Notes: a model not told the origin generated them from the letters alone. Shown: positions 7,244-15,507, numbered from the stretch's first letter. The stretch: 27,506 bases of DNA from an uncultured Desulfobacterium sp. (GCA_937124525.1 CAKZLA010000328.1:1-27506), one strand, 5' to 3'. A program made the numbers and translations.

Positions 7244-8125
7244 TCAAGACGATTCAACAATTTTTCTGGCCTTGTAGAGAGTTCTATTCAAATACGCCTC
7301 CCTCTGTCTTGGCCCTGCATGATTTTTCCAGTCATCTCTATGCTCCAAGAGATTACACTTTACATCGTTTTCATGCATTCCCCTTCGAAAGAGGGCCATG
7401 GCATAAGCAAAGTCAGTTGCAGATTCATCATTGCGATTATAAGAACAGCGGGAAATATTTTGAAGACGACACACGCCCCCCTCCAGGGGTAGATGGGAAA
7501 GGGGTGAGGTTTTATATTGGGGTGTGGCAAGAATGGGAGCTGGAATGTGAGCTGTTTGTTTCCAGTCGACCCAGACGAGCCTGGCCAGGGGATAATAGCC
7601 TGAAGTATCACGATATTTTTTTTTTCGATTTCTGAATCCCGGGCATCTGCCCCATCTATTGCAAGGATCTGCTCCGGGATCAGATTTCATTTTTTTTAAC
7701 CAGTATCGTTTTTCTTCAAGGGGTAATGGGCGATGGGTATGTATCCACACCTGAAAATTGCCAGGAGAAGTTTCCACCACCATCCTGCCGGGTTTCCAGG
7801 TGCCGTTGCATAATTTGTGATTTTGCTGCAAAAGATCCGGGGTGATATCGTCGGCCATGAGGTATGTGTCTTGTTCCACCGGCTGGATGAGAATATGCCT
7901 GTCCCGAGCATTTTCAGCCTTGAGGTAGGGGATGTTGCGAGATGTCGAGTCTACGATCCATCTTTTGCCAGCTACCATGTCAAGTACCGCCAAGTGACAA
8001 GTGCTGCTGAAGAAACGTCGCAGTTTCCAGAATAATTTTTCCATGTATAAAAATGCCCCGGAGGGAATATCCGGGGCCTCATTTAAATAAGAATTAGAAG
8101 ATTTCACTTGCTGCAATGCGGACAT
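7244..8125 (-). CDS. RepB-like primase (archaeo-eukaryotic primase fold) protein of the transposon
   Basis: A 293-aa protein resembling the RepB primase-like domain found in plasmid and integrative-element replication proteins. Motifs (numbered from 8125): MADDITPDLL (acidic pair 92-93, the likely metal site), ETSPGNFQVWIH (118-129), and DPCNRWGRCPGFRNRKKKY (153-171), which matches the family pattern D...RlPGf.NrK. The C-terminal third (about 230-293) is helical with DFAYAMALFRRGMHENDV, a PriCT-like pattern. The first Met overlaps the ATPase gene by 32 nt; Met28 (8044, MEKLFWKLRRF) lies just after a hairpin at 8055-8077 and may be the real start. Neither has a clear ribosome site. Its role in transposition is unknown: it could act in gap filling, replication or target choice in place of TniQ. 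Confidence 0.7.
   Translation of the reverse strand: MSALQQVKSSNSYLNEAPDIPSGAFLYMEKLFWKLRRFFSSTCHLAVLDMVAGKRWIVDSTSRNIPYLKAENARDRHILIQPVEQDTYLMADDITPDLLQQNHKLCNGTWKPGRMVVETSPGNFQVWIHTHRPLPLEEKRYWLKKMKSDPGADPCNRWGRCPGFRNRKKKYRDTSGYYPLARLVWVDWKQTAHIPAPILATPQYKTSPLSHLPLEGGVCRLQNISRCSYNRNDESATDFAYAMALFRRGMHENDVKCNLLEHRDDWKNHAGPRQREAYLNRTLYKARKIVESS
8055..8077 (-). terminator. Terminator-like hairpin between ATPase and primase genes
   Basis: On the - strand, GCCCCGGA and TCCGGGGC form a perfect 8-bp GC-rich stem around a 7-nt loop, followed by ATTTTTATA. This looks like an intrinsic terminator or attenuator placed just upstream of Met28 of the primase-like gene. It would lower expression of the last gene relative to the transposase and ATPase, or hide a translation start. 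Confidence 0.6.
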
Positions 8126-8903
8126 GTTCCGCGGTTACCAGGTTCTGTTTATTTTGGGCAGCCGTGATAATAGCGCCCCTGGCCAGGTGATTGGCCTTTC
8201 TGAACAAACCACCTGAACCTTGATGAATGGCGGTGATGGCAGGCGGTTCAAACAGATTTTTCTCAACTCCGGCAATGATCAGATGATGCAGTAGATAATC
8301 TTCCATGCCCTGTTGATTCACCCCCTGCAAATGACATCTTGCCACCACCCGGGATGCCAGGGGCATGGCATAGCGGTATTTGAGGTTATCCACTAAATTG
8401 GCTTGTCCTGCCAGAACCATGGGCAGAAAGGGTTTTGAGTCGCCTTCAAACTGGGTCAGGGTATGCAGTTCCGTAAAAACTTCCAGTCGCAGCAGGGATG
8501 CTTCATCAATGATCAGCAAAATTTTCATTTTTTTATTGATGGTGTCAAGTACCTCCTGCTTGATCCTTCGAACCATAGCCACCCGGGAAGTGCCTGTGGG
8601 TTCCAGGTTTAACTCACCCAATATATTACGATAGAGTTCCAAAATGGAACCATTTGAAGCAGTTACATGAATAAGACGGTACTCCGAAGGATGCAGGTTT
8701 CCAGAAACATACCGAAGGGCCGTTGATTTACCGCTGCCAATATCTCCGGTGATCAAGGCTATGGCACCTAAATTGACGACATAATGGATGCGGTTTTCCA
8801 CCCCTTTAATTTCATTGGTTTTTAAAATGTCCTTATGGGCGATATCGGATACAAAAGGTTCTTTGTGCAGTTGAAAAAACAAACGATGGGCATTTACACT
8901 CAT
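8094..8903 (-). CDS. ExeA/TnsC-like AAA+ ATPase of the transposon
   Basis: AAA+ ATPase of the ExeA/TniB/TnsC type, which in DDE transposons couples target choice to the transposase. It shows Walker A (ITGDIGSGKSTALRY), Walker B (KILLIIDEASLL), a sensor-1-like LAGQANL and an arginine-rich AMPLASRVVARCHL, with a C-terminal helical lid (GSGGLFRKANHLARGAI). The frame is open to 8918, but ATG 8903 (MSVNAHRLFFQLHKEPF) is chosen: GGAGG lies just upstream and the ATGA overlaps the transposase stop by 4 nt. That gives 269 aa, the usual size. The N-terminus FFQLHKEPF is typical for ExeA-like proteins. It sits between the DDE transposase and the primase-like gene. Confidence 0.88.
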   Translation of the reverse strand: MSVNAHRLFFQLHKEPFVSDIAHKDILKTNEIKGVENRIHYVVNLGAIALITGDIGSGKSTALRYVSGNLHPSEYRLIHVTASNGSILELYRNILGELNLEPTGTSRVAMVRRIKQEVLDTINKKMKILLIIDEASLLRLEVFTELHTLTQFEGDSKPFLPMVLAGQANLVDNLKYRYAMPLASRVVARCHLQGVNQQGMEDYLLHHLIIAGVEKNLFEPPAITAIHQGSGGLFRKANHLARGAIITAAQNKQNLVTAEHVRIAASEIF

Positions 8904-10177
8904 GAACCACCTCCCCATACCCCACCGGTTTGAGCCGTTGGTTTGTCAACTTCAATCACAGGCTTACTGTTTTTATCCCGCTTGATGCGGCAATTTACAT
9001 GTACATCCACCGGTTTTAAAATTCCGTAGGTTTTCTGGCCGTGCCTTAGCTCTATCTGGTCGTACTCGCCCTCATGAAAGAGCAAGTCCACTTTTTTGCC
9101 GATAAGCTCCACCGGCCCTTCATAAATGTGATTGTCCAGCATAATGGTTCGGTCTTTTGTGATTTTTCGTTGCACCTTTTTCCTGAAATAGTCCCGCAAG
9201 TCGGCAGGGGTGGGGCGAATACACTCCATACCATCGGCAAACCGCTGCAGTGGTTTTTTGCCGGTGGCCGAGTGTTTACGGTTGTTGTACTCTTCCAGCC
9301 AGGCAGCAAAGGCTTCATTAAGCTCCTCAATGGTGCTGCCGGTAAACCCGGGCAGAAATTGTGAGCGCACGGTTTTGAAAAAACGCTCAATTTTTCCTTT
9401 TCCTTGGGGCTTGTATGGGCGGGCATGAATCAGCGCAATACCAAGGGATGCTGTGGTATGCATCAGATGTCTTGATCGATAAGCACTGCCATTGTCGACA
9501 TAAAATTTGCGAGGCAATCCCCGACCCAGGAGAGCCTTTTCAAACGCATGCATGAAGGCACTGGTGTTTTCCGAGGCATAAAAAAAAGCATACACAATCA
9601 GCCGGGAATGATCGTCAATGATGGCAATCAGATAACTCTTCCCCTGCCTGTCGGTAATTTCCACCCGGGGGCCGTGCATTACATCGCTTTGCCACAGATC
9701 ATTGGGGTGTTCTGCCTCAAACCTTCGACGATCTTCCGCCGGCATCCTTTTTTTCATCAGATCATGGTGATGATAAAAACGATACAGCGTGGAAATGGAA
9801 GGAATCTTAGGGAAAAGTTTTTCCTTCACGATACGTTCCCTTATAAAGGTAACTGAGGTTTCCGGCAGTTCCCTTCTCAGTCTCAAAAGGGTCATGCACA
9901 CATCGTCATCAAGTACCCGGGGCAAACCTTTATCTTCCCTGTCATTGGGGTAAAGGGAGTCAAGTTTTCCATCGCTGGAACGGTAAAGGCGTATCCAGCG
10001 CTTCAATGTACTACGGCCGATACTGGTTTTGTTAGAAAAAGGAATCAGCCATTTGCGGGCGCACTTCTCCTGGAGCAGCTGTTCTTGCTTGCCATATTCC
10101 AGATCAATCCCGGTTACAAAGTCCTGAATTACGGCATATCGGAAGACTGCGACATCTATTTTTTGTTTTTCGTCCAT
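8900..10177 (-). CDS. DDE transposase with rve core and Mu-type C-terminal domain
   Basis: A 425-aa transposase: N-terminal helix-turn-helix region (SIGRSTLKRWIRLYR, 52-66), a second HTH-like part (PSISTLYRFYHHHDL), and a retroviral-integrase-fold core with the DD35E triad D165 (WQSDVMHG), D228 (YVDNGSAY) and E264 (KGKIERFF; exactly 35 residues apart). It ends with a Mu-type beta-barrel (MLDNHIYEGPVELIGKKVDLLFHE). It is the TnsB/TniA counterpart of this element, cutting and joining the ends. The ATG at 10177 is preceded by AAGGAGG. All catalytic residues are present. The ATPase gene follows with coupled translation. Confidence 0.93.
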   Translation of the reverse strand: MDEKQKIDVAVFRYAVIQDFVTGIDLEYGKQEQLLQEKCARKWLIPFSNKTSIGRSTLKRWIRLYRSSDGKLDSLYPNDREDKGLPRVLDDDVCMTLLRLRRELPETSVTFIRERIVKEKLFPKIPSISTLYRFYHHHDLMKKRMPAEDRRRFEAEHPNDLWQSDVMHGPRVEITDRQGKSYLIAIIDDHSRLIVYAFFYASENTSAFMHAFEKALLGRGLPRKFYVDNGSAYRSRHLMHTTASLGIALIHARPYKPQGKGKIERFFKTVRSQFLPGFTGSTIEELNEAFAAWLEEYNNRKHSATGKKPLQRFADGMECIRPTPADLRDYFRKKVQRKITKDRTIMLDNHIYEGPVELIGKKVDLLFHEGEYDQIELRHGQKTYGILKPVDVHVNCRIKRDKNSKPVIEVDKPTAQTGGVWGGGS

Positions 10178-10280
10178 GAGACCTCCTTAAAATGTTGGTT
10201 TGAACCTCAATATCTGCTTCTCAAACCATTTTCAAAGGAAGCCTTTGGTGGAGTGGGCTTTTTTTGATTCTGATGCCGGA

Positions 10281-10763
10281 TTAGATGGACCTGCTCACTG
10301 GGTTCCGACCCTTCTCCATCAATTTATCATAACCTGCCATCAGCCCGGACGACCACGAACACCCTAAAATCACCATCACCTGACGTTTCAGATTCCGGAG
10401 CCAGTGACGCATTCGTGCGCCATCACCGGAGTCAGGCCATCTGCCGGTGTTTATTCGGTGCTGAAGGGCTGAACGAATGGTTTCTCGAGAGGATTGGACA
10501 CGGCTGTAATGGCTTGACGGTCTCATGGTGATCACGCAACCGCAATCCTGACAGCGGTATCGCTTTAAAAACAAAGGCATAATAAAACCGGTGAAAATAG
10601 CACTTACGTATCCATGACTCCAGATCTTACCGCTTGAATTGCATCTGGGGCATTCCGATGGTCTTTTCCATTGATAATCTTTGCCTTGATGAAAAATTTC
10701 CTTGAGTATTACTTCAACAAATTGTATCATGTCCCTGTGTTTGTGAGGGCTATCAGCCCCCAT
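10281..10763 (-). CDS. Zinc-ribbon protein of the transposon (DUF6431-like)
   Basis: A 160-aa protein with a four-cysteine zinc ribbon (C38-P-R-C41 and C71-Q-D-C74) followed by a basic helical region (SSHYSRVQSSRETIRSALQHR; GARMRHWLRNLKRQV). This pattern recalls DUF6431-type proteins seen next to ExeA-linked transposases; the name is from memory and not checked. It likely binds DNA, perhaps at the element ends or as a regulator or target-site factor. The start could also be Met12 (MIQFVEVILKEIF). It lies 103 bp upstream of the transposase in the same direction and directly inside the right end of the element. Confidence 0.65.
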   Translation of the reverse strand: MGADSPHKHRDMIQFVEVILKEIFHQGKDYQWKRPSECPRCNSSGKIWSHGYVSAIFTGFIMPLFLKRYRCQDCGCVITMRPSSHYSRVQSSRETIRSALQHRINTGRWPDSGDGARMRHWLRNLKRQVMVILGCSWSSGLMAGYDKLMEKGRNPVSRSI

Positions 10764-10770
10764 TTTTTAA

Positions 10771-10809
10771 GGCGGATGAGAGCTGCTACTCTCTCCGCCT
10801 GTTTTTTTT
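10771..10809 (+). terminator. Intrinsic terminator at the right end of the transposon (+ strand)
   Basis: GGCGGATGAGAG (10771-10782) pairs with CTCTCTCCGCC (10789-10799), with one bulged T, and is followed by GTTTTTTTT. It would stop + strand transcription that runs antisense through the element. On the other strand the hairpin lies in the leader of the zinc-ribbon gene. Confidence 0.75.
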
Positions 10810-10811
10810 AT

Positions 10812-10834
10812 AAAAAAAGCCCTTATCCCAGGGC
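10812..10834 (-). terminator. Terminator facing into the transposon (- strand)
   Basis: On the - strand GCCCT and AGGGC (10834-10830 and 10823-10819) form a short stem followed by a T7 run (A-run 10812-10818). It would stop outside transcription from entering the transposon genes. The stem is only 5 bp, so strength is uncertain. Confidence 0.5.
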
Positions 10835-10924
10835 CATTTAATCTGATATATTTTCTTTTTGGTCAACCTATTCTGAAAATTTTTGCCTTCATCTGGTTAT
10901 TTTATTGTGGCACTTAACAGCGAT

Positions 10925-11167
10925 GATTTCAGGCATTATAACCAGGCCAAATAAGATAAAGCCTGTTATCGGAAAATTGCCTGATTTTATCATCATTGGT
11001 CACCAGGGCTCTCCCCATAGACACCCAGGCAACTCACTGGAATCTTTCAAGGAGACCTTGGAGATGCATGGAGCATTAATCAAAAAACAAATATGCAGCG
11101 TCTGTACAGATGGAAAATTAGAGGGATAATTACTGATTATCCAGATCTTTTGAATACAATCCTCTAA
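10925..11167 (+). pseudogene. Glycerophosphodiester phosphodiesterase-like gene, 3' piece
   Basis: Continues the gene started at 7052. Translation gives KLPDFIIIGHQGSPHRHPGN and then SLESFKETLEMHGA, the N-terminal core of GDPD enzymes (HRG...PENT pattern), but with HQG and PGNS in place of HRG and PENT, so a catalytic Arg and a metal-binding Glu are changed. Soon after, the middle of the enzyme is missing: another frame gives MQRLYRWKIRGIITDYPDLL, the typical C-terminal end (gIiTDyPd) with a stop at 11165-11167. So the gene has an internal deletion as well as the transposon insertion. It is a dead gene. Confidence 0.7.
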
Positions 11168-11339
11168 GGGAATCAGATCTTATTGATTTACCGTTTATAA
11201 ATCCTTGGCGACCACTATATGATAAGTTGTCTCATTATTAAGCGGTAAATTAAAAACTTCTGAGTCCCTAAACAGGAGAACAGAACAGAACTTGTCTTGT
11301 CTCAGGTGTGTCAGCGGACCAAAAAGGTCTGCCCCTGGC
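11168..11339. other. Intergenic region between pseudogene and regulator gene
   Basis: No gene is seen. A small hairpin (GCGGACC/GGTCTGC around AAAAA, about 11315-11333) lies just past the regulator stop and may mark the 3' end of that operon, but it has no clear T-run on the - strand. Confidence 0.35.
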
Positions 11340-12224
11340 TTATGTGGGGGAATACCGATACCCAATCCCGTGGACTGTGGTGATGATTCTGGGTGTGGAA
11401 GGATCTGCTTCTATCTTTTTTCTCAGTTTTGCAATGTGTTGATCAAGGGTACGGGTGGTCCCCAGGTAATTTATTCCCCAGATTTCATTTAACAGGGTAT
11501 CCCGATTCAACACTTCTCCGGGATGCCGGTGAAAAAATTGGATCAATCTCAGTTCTCGTTCTGTGATATCAATGCCAGCAAAATCTTTCTGGTATTTTTT
11601 ATTTTTTAATGCATCATCCTTTACCTTGGAATTACTTTTTTCAGGACTCTTTTTTGCCAGTTTTTTCTCATGATTCAAAGGGGGTGATTCTCCCGGTGTG
11701 AAGGACATCAATTCCATTGCCAAGGGCTTTGGGGTTATTTTAAATGTTTTCCCATTGATCAGATATTCACCAAAGGAAAAAATATCTTCATAGGGTGTCT
11801 CCCCATTTCCTTTATCACTGGCATCCATGGTATCCATATTCTTTTTTCCAGGGAGCCTGGAACGTCTCAGAACCGCGGTAATCCTGGCCAGTAATTCATG
11901 GATACCAAAGGGTTTGGTGATGTAATCATCTGCCCCGGAATGCAGCCCGATGACCTTGTCCATCTCTTCACCCTTGGCGGTGAGCATGATGATGGGAACC
12001 TGCGGGTCTGTTGTGCGGATGTCGCGGCACACATCATAACCGCTTTTTTCCGGCATCATGATATCCAGGAGAATCAGATCAAAGGGGTTGCTTCTATACA
12101 ATTCCATGGCCTTTTCCCCATTGGCGGCCTGTGTCACCCGGTAGGATTCACTTTCCAGAATATCCACAAGTCCCATTCGGATATTTTCATCATCTTCAGC
12201 CACAAGTATATGGATATGCGTCAT
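11340..12224 (-). CDS. OmpR-family response regulator
   Basis: A 294-aa response regulator. The receiver domain (1-120) has the acidic pocket (EDD, 10-12), phospho-acceptor D54 (LILLDIMMPEKSGYD), T82 (MLTAKGEE) and K104 (ITKPFG). The C-terminal winged helix (about 215-294) has TERELRLIQFF, RDTLLNEIWG, TRTLDQHIAKLRKKI and HGIGYRY, the OmpR/PhoB pattern. The linker between them, about 90 residues, is much longer than usual and rich in Lys and Ser; the family is normally near 230 aa. ATG at 12224 overlaps the kinase stop by 4 nt (ATGA). It forms a two-component pair with the kinase; the 11-bp repeats at 15508-15536 are a plausible target. Confidence 0.93.
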   Translation of the reverse strand: MTHIHILVAEDDENIRMGLVDILESESYRVTQAANGEKAMELYRSNPFDLILLDIMMPEKSGYDVCRDIRTTDPQVPIIMLTAKGEEMDKVIGLHSGADDYITKPFGIHELLARITAVLRRSRLPGKKNMDTMDASDKGNGETPYEDIFSFGEYLINGKTFKITPKPLAMELMSFTPGESPPLNHEKKLAKKSPEKSNSKVKDDALKNKKYQKDFAGIDITERELRLIQFFHRHPGEVLNRDTLLNEIWGINYLGTTRTLDQHIAKLRKKIEADPSTPRIITTVHGIGYRYSPT

Positions 12225-14029
12225 GTTGTTTTAATCCTTGCCGTAAAGCAGCACCCCAAATCGGCGGGTCCCGGTTCAAGCACCAGGTCCCCCCCAAGAT
12301 CCCGCAGAATTTTTCTGGAAATGCTCAGGCCCAGGCCGGATCCGGGATGTGTTGCAGTTAATGAATTATCCACTCTGTGAAATTTTTCAAATATGGCGGT
12401 GTGATGGGTTGCGGGGATTCCCGGGCCATCGTCGCACACCTTTAATAAAATCATGTGATCTTTTGTTGCAGGTGGTTCTATCTCCAGGATAAATTGAATT
12501 AAACTGCCGCTGTCTGCGTATTTCAAGGTATTGTCCATCAGATTGATGATCACCTGCTCCAGTGCATCGGCATCGGAGTTTATGGTGAAGCGATTGCTGC
12601 TGTCTCCGGTGATAAATTGACGGATGATTTTAAGTCCTTGATTGTTAATTCGGATACTATGGGCATCAATGATCTGACTGAGCAGTTGTGAAAGGTCAAA
12701 GGAGGTGATGTGATATTGTTTTTTGCCCTGCTCCAATTTCCCAAAATCCAGCACATTGTTGATGAGCCGGGTGAGGCGACGGGTTTCTGTCACCATCACA
12801 GACAGATAATGTTCTGTTTTTCCAGGATCGGTTATACGTTTGGACTGTAGGAGTTCGGCATACATGCGGATGCTGGTCAGAGGGGTTTTCAGCTCATGGG
12901 ACACTGAAGAGACAAAGGAGGTTTTCTGGCGGGCATCCTCCATATTTTTCAGGGTCAGGCGGGTTAAAAGTGCCCCACCGGAAATGATGGAAACAAGAAA
13001 TATACCCAGAAGTATCCAGGAGATATATAAAAATCCCCGGGTGGCCACAATTCCCTTTTCATGGACAAACACAGCAATTGACCAGTGGGGCAGCAGGGGG
13101 GATATGGCAATGGATGTGCGGGGTTTTGTCCCTGGAATTATCTCCAGCCTGCCTGCCTGATGCATGACATGGGCATTACCGTCCATGAGCACCAGTGCGG
13201 CGTTGTCATCGGGCAATTGTGGAAAATCCACCACCAGCCGTGACAGCAGGGTCATTAATTCCAGTTCCACGCCATAAACAGGTCCGTTGTCCTGCTGCTG
13301 GGCCCACCCCAGTATGAACAGGCGGTTTTCGCTGAACCAGGGAATCCATCCGGTTTTTTCATCCATTGCTTTTCCCGGGCTGACAGGGGCAATTTCCCCC
13401 GGCATAGTGGCAATTTTTTGTTGGGGCATGGCCTGCTGGGGAGATCTCGACAGGGCAAGCAGATTTTTTCTTGCAGCGGGTCTTTGCTGTAAATTATTAT
13501 CTTCTGCCCGAGGAGTTGTTTCCATTTTACCGGCGGATATATCCTTATAATCCGAATACTTCGGTGGCAAGGTTCCTGGTGACACGGTGGCTCCAACTTC
13601 ATTTTTTGACCTCATATCATTAAAATCAAAGGGGAGCCTGTCGGAAAAGAGGGCCTCATATCTGGCCATGAACCGTCTCTCTTCCGGGGTGGAAGCCATG
13701 CCCGGCCCAGGATATGTCAATTTTTTATTTTTATATTTGATAAAAACGTTGCGTACCAGGGGATTTGACATTTCCCAGGATTTAAGCTGTTCCAACCGAT
13801 GCGCCGGGGAAAGTCGCAGCAGGGATATGCCCATGTTGTCCTGGACTGCCTGGACCGTTACATGGATGGCATCTGCAACGGTTTCAGCCTGCTGGGATAA
13901 TGAGAGCAGGGCCGAACGATTAAGGCGTTCCTGTTCATGGAGCAACAGCCTCAAGGCCAAAGCCGCCACGATTAAAGTGGGCACCAGAAACAGTGCCCAG
14001 AACAGGAATATAGTTCGCTTGCTTGTCAT
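12221..14029 (-). CDS. Membrane sensor histidine kinase
   Basis: A 602-aa kinase with two membrane helices (about 7-28 and 333-355) enclosing a large sensor region outside the membrane of about 300 residues. Within it, residues about 140-230 look low-complexity (Pro, Lys, Gln rich). The kinase core shows the H-box (SSVSHELKTPLTS, H378), N-box (VIINLMDNTLKYAD), G1 (CDDGPGIP), F-box (IFEKFHRVD) and G2 (GSGLGLSISRKI). No HAMP or PAS domain is evident. The signal is unknown; the VWA-domain protein encoded 18 nt upstream, exported and possibly metal-binding, may be its input or output partner. The regulator gene follows with a 4-nt overlap. Confidence 0.92.
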   Translation of the reverse strand: MTSKRTIFLFWALFLVPTLIVAALALRLLLHEQERLNRSALLSLSQQAETVADAIHVTVQAVQDNMGISLLRLSPAHRLEQLKSWEMSNPLVRNVFIKYKNKKLTYPGPGMASTPEERRFMARYEALFSDRLPFDFNDMRSKNEVGATVSPGTLPPKYSDYKDISAGKMETTPRAEDNNLQQRPAARKNLLALSRSPQQAMPQQKIATMPGEIAPVSPGKAMDEKTGWIPWFSENRLFILGWAQQQDNGPVYGVELELMTLLSRLVVDFPQLPDDNAALVLMDGNAHVMHQAGRLEIIPGTKPRTSIAISPLLPHWSIAVFVHEKGIVATRGFLYISWILLGIFLVSIISGGALLTRLTLKNMEDARQKTSFVSSVSHELKTPLTSIRMYAELLQSKRITDPGKTEHYLSVMVTETRRLTRLINNVLDFGKLEQGKKQYHITSFDLSQLLSQIIDAHSIRINNQGLKIIRQFITGDSSNRFTINSDADALEQVIINLMDNTLKYADSGSLIQFILEIEPPATKDHMILLKVCDDGPGIPATHHTAIFEKFHRVDNSLTATHPGSGLGLSISRKILRDLGGDLVLEPGPADLGCCFTARIKTT

Positions 14030-14047
14030 ATTATCCCATTACCACTT

Positions 14048-15418
14048 TTATTCCTTTTTTAAAAGCTGTTGGTTTTTCATTTGAAATGAGTTGGTCCGAA
14101 GCACCTTGCGGCTTTTTTTGCTCATTCCTTCGGTTTCAATGCGCTGGGCCTGATCTTCAATGGAGTCTGCCTCTTCAAGGAGAATTTCATCCTTATATTT
14201 GGCACCCATTTCTTTGAGTTTACCCGCAGATTTTTTCAGTTCTGCCACGGCCTTTTTTTTCTGTCCCTTGTCAGATAATTCAATGGCCTTTTCCTGGGCC
14301 AGGGCGTTGAGATTGAGTTGATACTCCCGTACCACATCAATGTTTGTGGAAGCTGCCACCTTGGCAGGATTACTGCTGAATTTTATGTGGGAAACCCCTG
14401 ATGATTGAACCTGTTTACGGGTAAACGGATTTTCGTAATACACATCGGCCTGGGCAATTTTTTGATGTGATCCCGGTGTGGATGCTGGCAGTTTTACCTC
14501 CACCAGGGCATATTTTTCCTGGCCGCCATAGAGTTGGTTCATGGAAAGCGTTATGCGATTGCCGTTAATTCTGCCTTCCCTGCCGATGATACCCACTGGT
14601 ATGACATCTTTTGCCAAGGTAATAATGATTTTTACCTTTTTTGCAACCACATTGAGGACATCCCCCAGTTCTGCTGTAAAGATGGCGGGCAGATCATAAC
14701 TGGACTCCACAAAATAGGTGTTACCGTCACTTTTCTGGGAGAGCCTTGCCATGAGGTCTTCATTATAGTCTACTCCCACTCCCACCGTGGTGACGGAGAT
14801 GTTCTCCTTGATCAATGCTGCTCCCAGTCGAGCCAGGTCCTCCGGGGTGCTTGGGCCCACATTGGCAAGACCATCGGATAAAAGAACAATGCGGTGGACA
14901 TAGTCATTTCCAATGTTCTTCCGGATTTCTGCTGCTCCCTGGCTGACACCGCCAAAAAGGGCGGTGTTGCCCCCGGCATGGATTTTACGGATGGTGTTTC
15001 TGATTTCATTTCTGTGCCTTGGTTCCTGGGCCGGTACAATGGTTTGAATGGTATTGTTGTACGTTACCAGGGAAAATATATCCTTTAAGCCCAGTCGGTT
15101 CAGGGCCTCCTGGGCCGCAGCTTTTTCCTGTTCTATTTTGGTGCCGTTCATGGAACCAGACCGGTCCAGCACCAGAGCAATATTCACGGCAGGTCGTTGG
15201 ATGTCTGCCGGTGGTAGTGGGGCATCCAGGCTGATTTTGAGAACGATATTCTGGGATTCCCCTGCCGGGAAGATATCCCTGTCGGTTTTTAATCGGCACA
15301 CCACCCCGGTCTCTTGCCGGGAGGCTGCCACCGCAAGTGAAATCATGAATACAAAGAGAGTTATGGTTGCAATAAAACCAATGGCAAGTCTGGGATAAAT
15401 GTTAATGATATGTTTCAT
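14048..15418 (-). CDS. Exported VWA-domain protein
   Basis: A 456-aa protein with an N-terminal signal or anchor (about 11-32: LAIGFIATITLFVFMISLAVAA) and a von Willebrand A domain. The MIDAS metal site is intact: D85-R-S87-G-S89 (VLDRSGSM), a Thr in TYNNTIQTI and the Asp of LSDGLANVGPS. A beta-rich domain follows, then a charged helical C-terminus (KKKAVAELKKSAGKLKEMG). It likely acts in the periplasm or at the membrane as an adhesion or sensing module. The start has GGAGAAC just upstream. The operon order VWA-kinase-regulator suggests a link to the signal-transduction pair, but the biological role is unknown. Confidence 0.85.
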   Translation of the reverse strand: MKHIINIYPRLAIGFIATITLFVFMISLAVAASRQETGVVCRLKTDRDIFPAGESQNIVLKISLDAPLPPADIQRPAVNIALVLDRSGSMNGTKIEQEKAAAQEALNRLGLKDIFSLVTYNNTIQTIVPAQEPRHRNEIRNTIRKIHAGGNTALFGGVSQGAAEIRKNIGNDYVHRIVLLSDGLANVGPSTPEDLARLGAALIKENISVTTVGVGVDYNEDLMARLSQKSDGNTYFVESSYDLPAIFTAELGDVLNVVAKKVKIIITLAKDVIPVGIIGREGRINGNRITLSMNQLYGGQEKYALVEVKLPASTPGSHQKIAQADVYYENPFTRKQVQSSGVSHIKFSSNPAKVAASTNIDVVREYQLNLNALAQEKAIELSDKGQKKKAVAELKKSAGKLKEMGAKYKDEILLEEADSIEDQAQRIETEGMSKKSRKVLRTNSFQMKNQQLLKKE

Positions 15419-15507
15419 GGATGTTCTCCTTTTTGTGGGTGAATCTTTTACTCAAGCGTCGAGTTAAGTTCACCTTACTCCCACTGATTAAACCATGTGT
15501 CATGGAG

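Larger units (their letters stand above)
7106..10924. mobile_element. Tn7-like transposon of 3809 bp with primase-like gene
   Basis: The element spans 7111-10919, flanked by a perfect 5-bp duplication GCGAT (7106-7110 and 10920-10924). Its ends are related inverted repeats: TGTTGAATGTCAGAATAAA at the left, TGTTAAGTGCCACAATAAA read inward from the right (15 of 19 equal). Further inward both ends share a block of the type CAAA-ATTTTC-GA-TTGACCAA-GAAAA. TGT ends and 5-bp duplications are typical of Tn7/Tn5053-type DDE elements. Four genes, all on the - strand, fill it: zinc-ribbon protein, DDE transposase, ATPase and RepB-like primase. No TniQ/TnsD homologue, resolvase or passenger gene is seen. 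Both ends and all core genes are intact, so it may be active. The host gene was already degraded elsewhere. Confidence 0.85.

Noticed and set aside
7309..8035. + strand ORFs opposite the primase-like and ATPase genes
   Set aside because: Shadow frames; the - strand reading carries the family motifs.
7113..10917. Transposon ends placed at TGTCAG (7118) with TTGAA/CTTAA as target duplication
   Set aside because: The inverted-repeat similarity extends outward to TGTT, and only the borders 7111/10919 give a perfect duplication (GCGAT).
10905..11129. 74-aa ORF MWHLTAMISG... as an independent gene
   Set aside because: Its first codons lie in the transposon end; the rest is the interrupted GDPD-like gene that starts at 7052.
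14534..14881. Long ORFs opposite the VWA, kinase and regulator genes
   Set aside because: They are shadows of strongly supported - strand genes and show no domain pattern.
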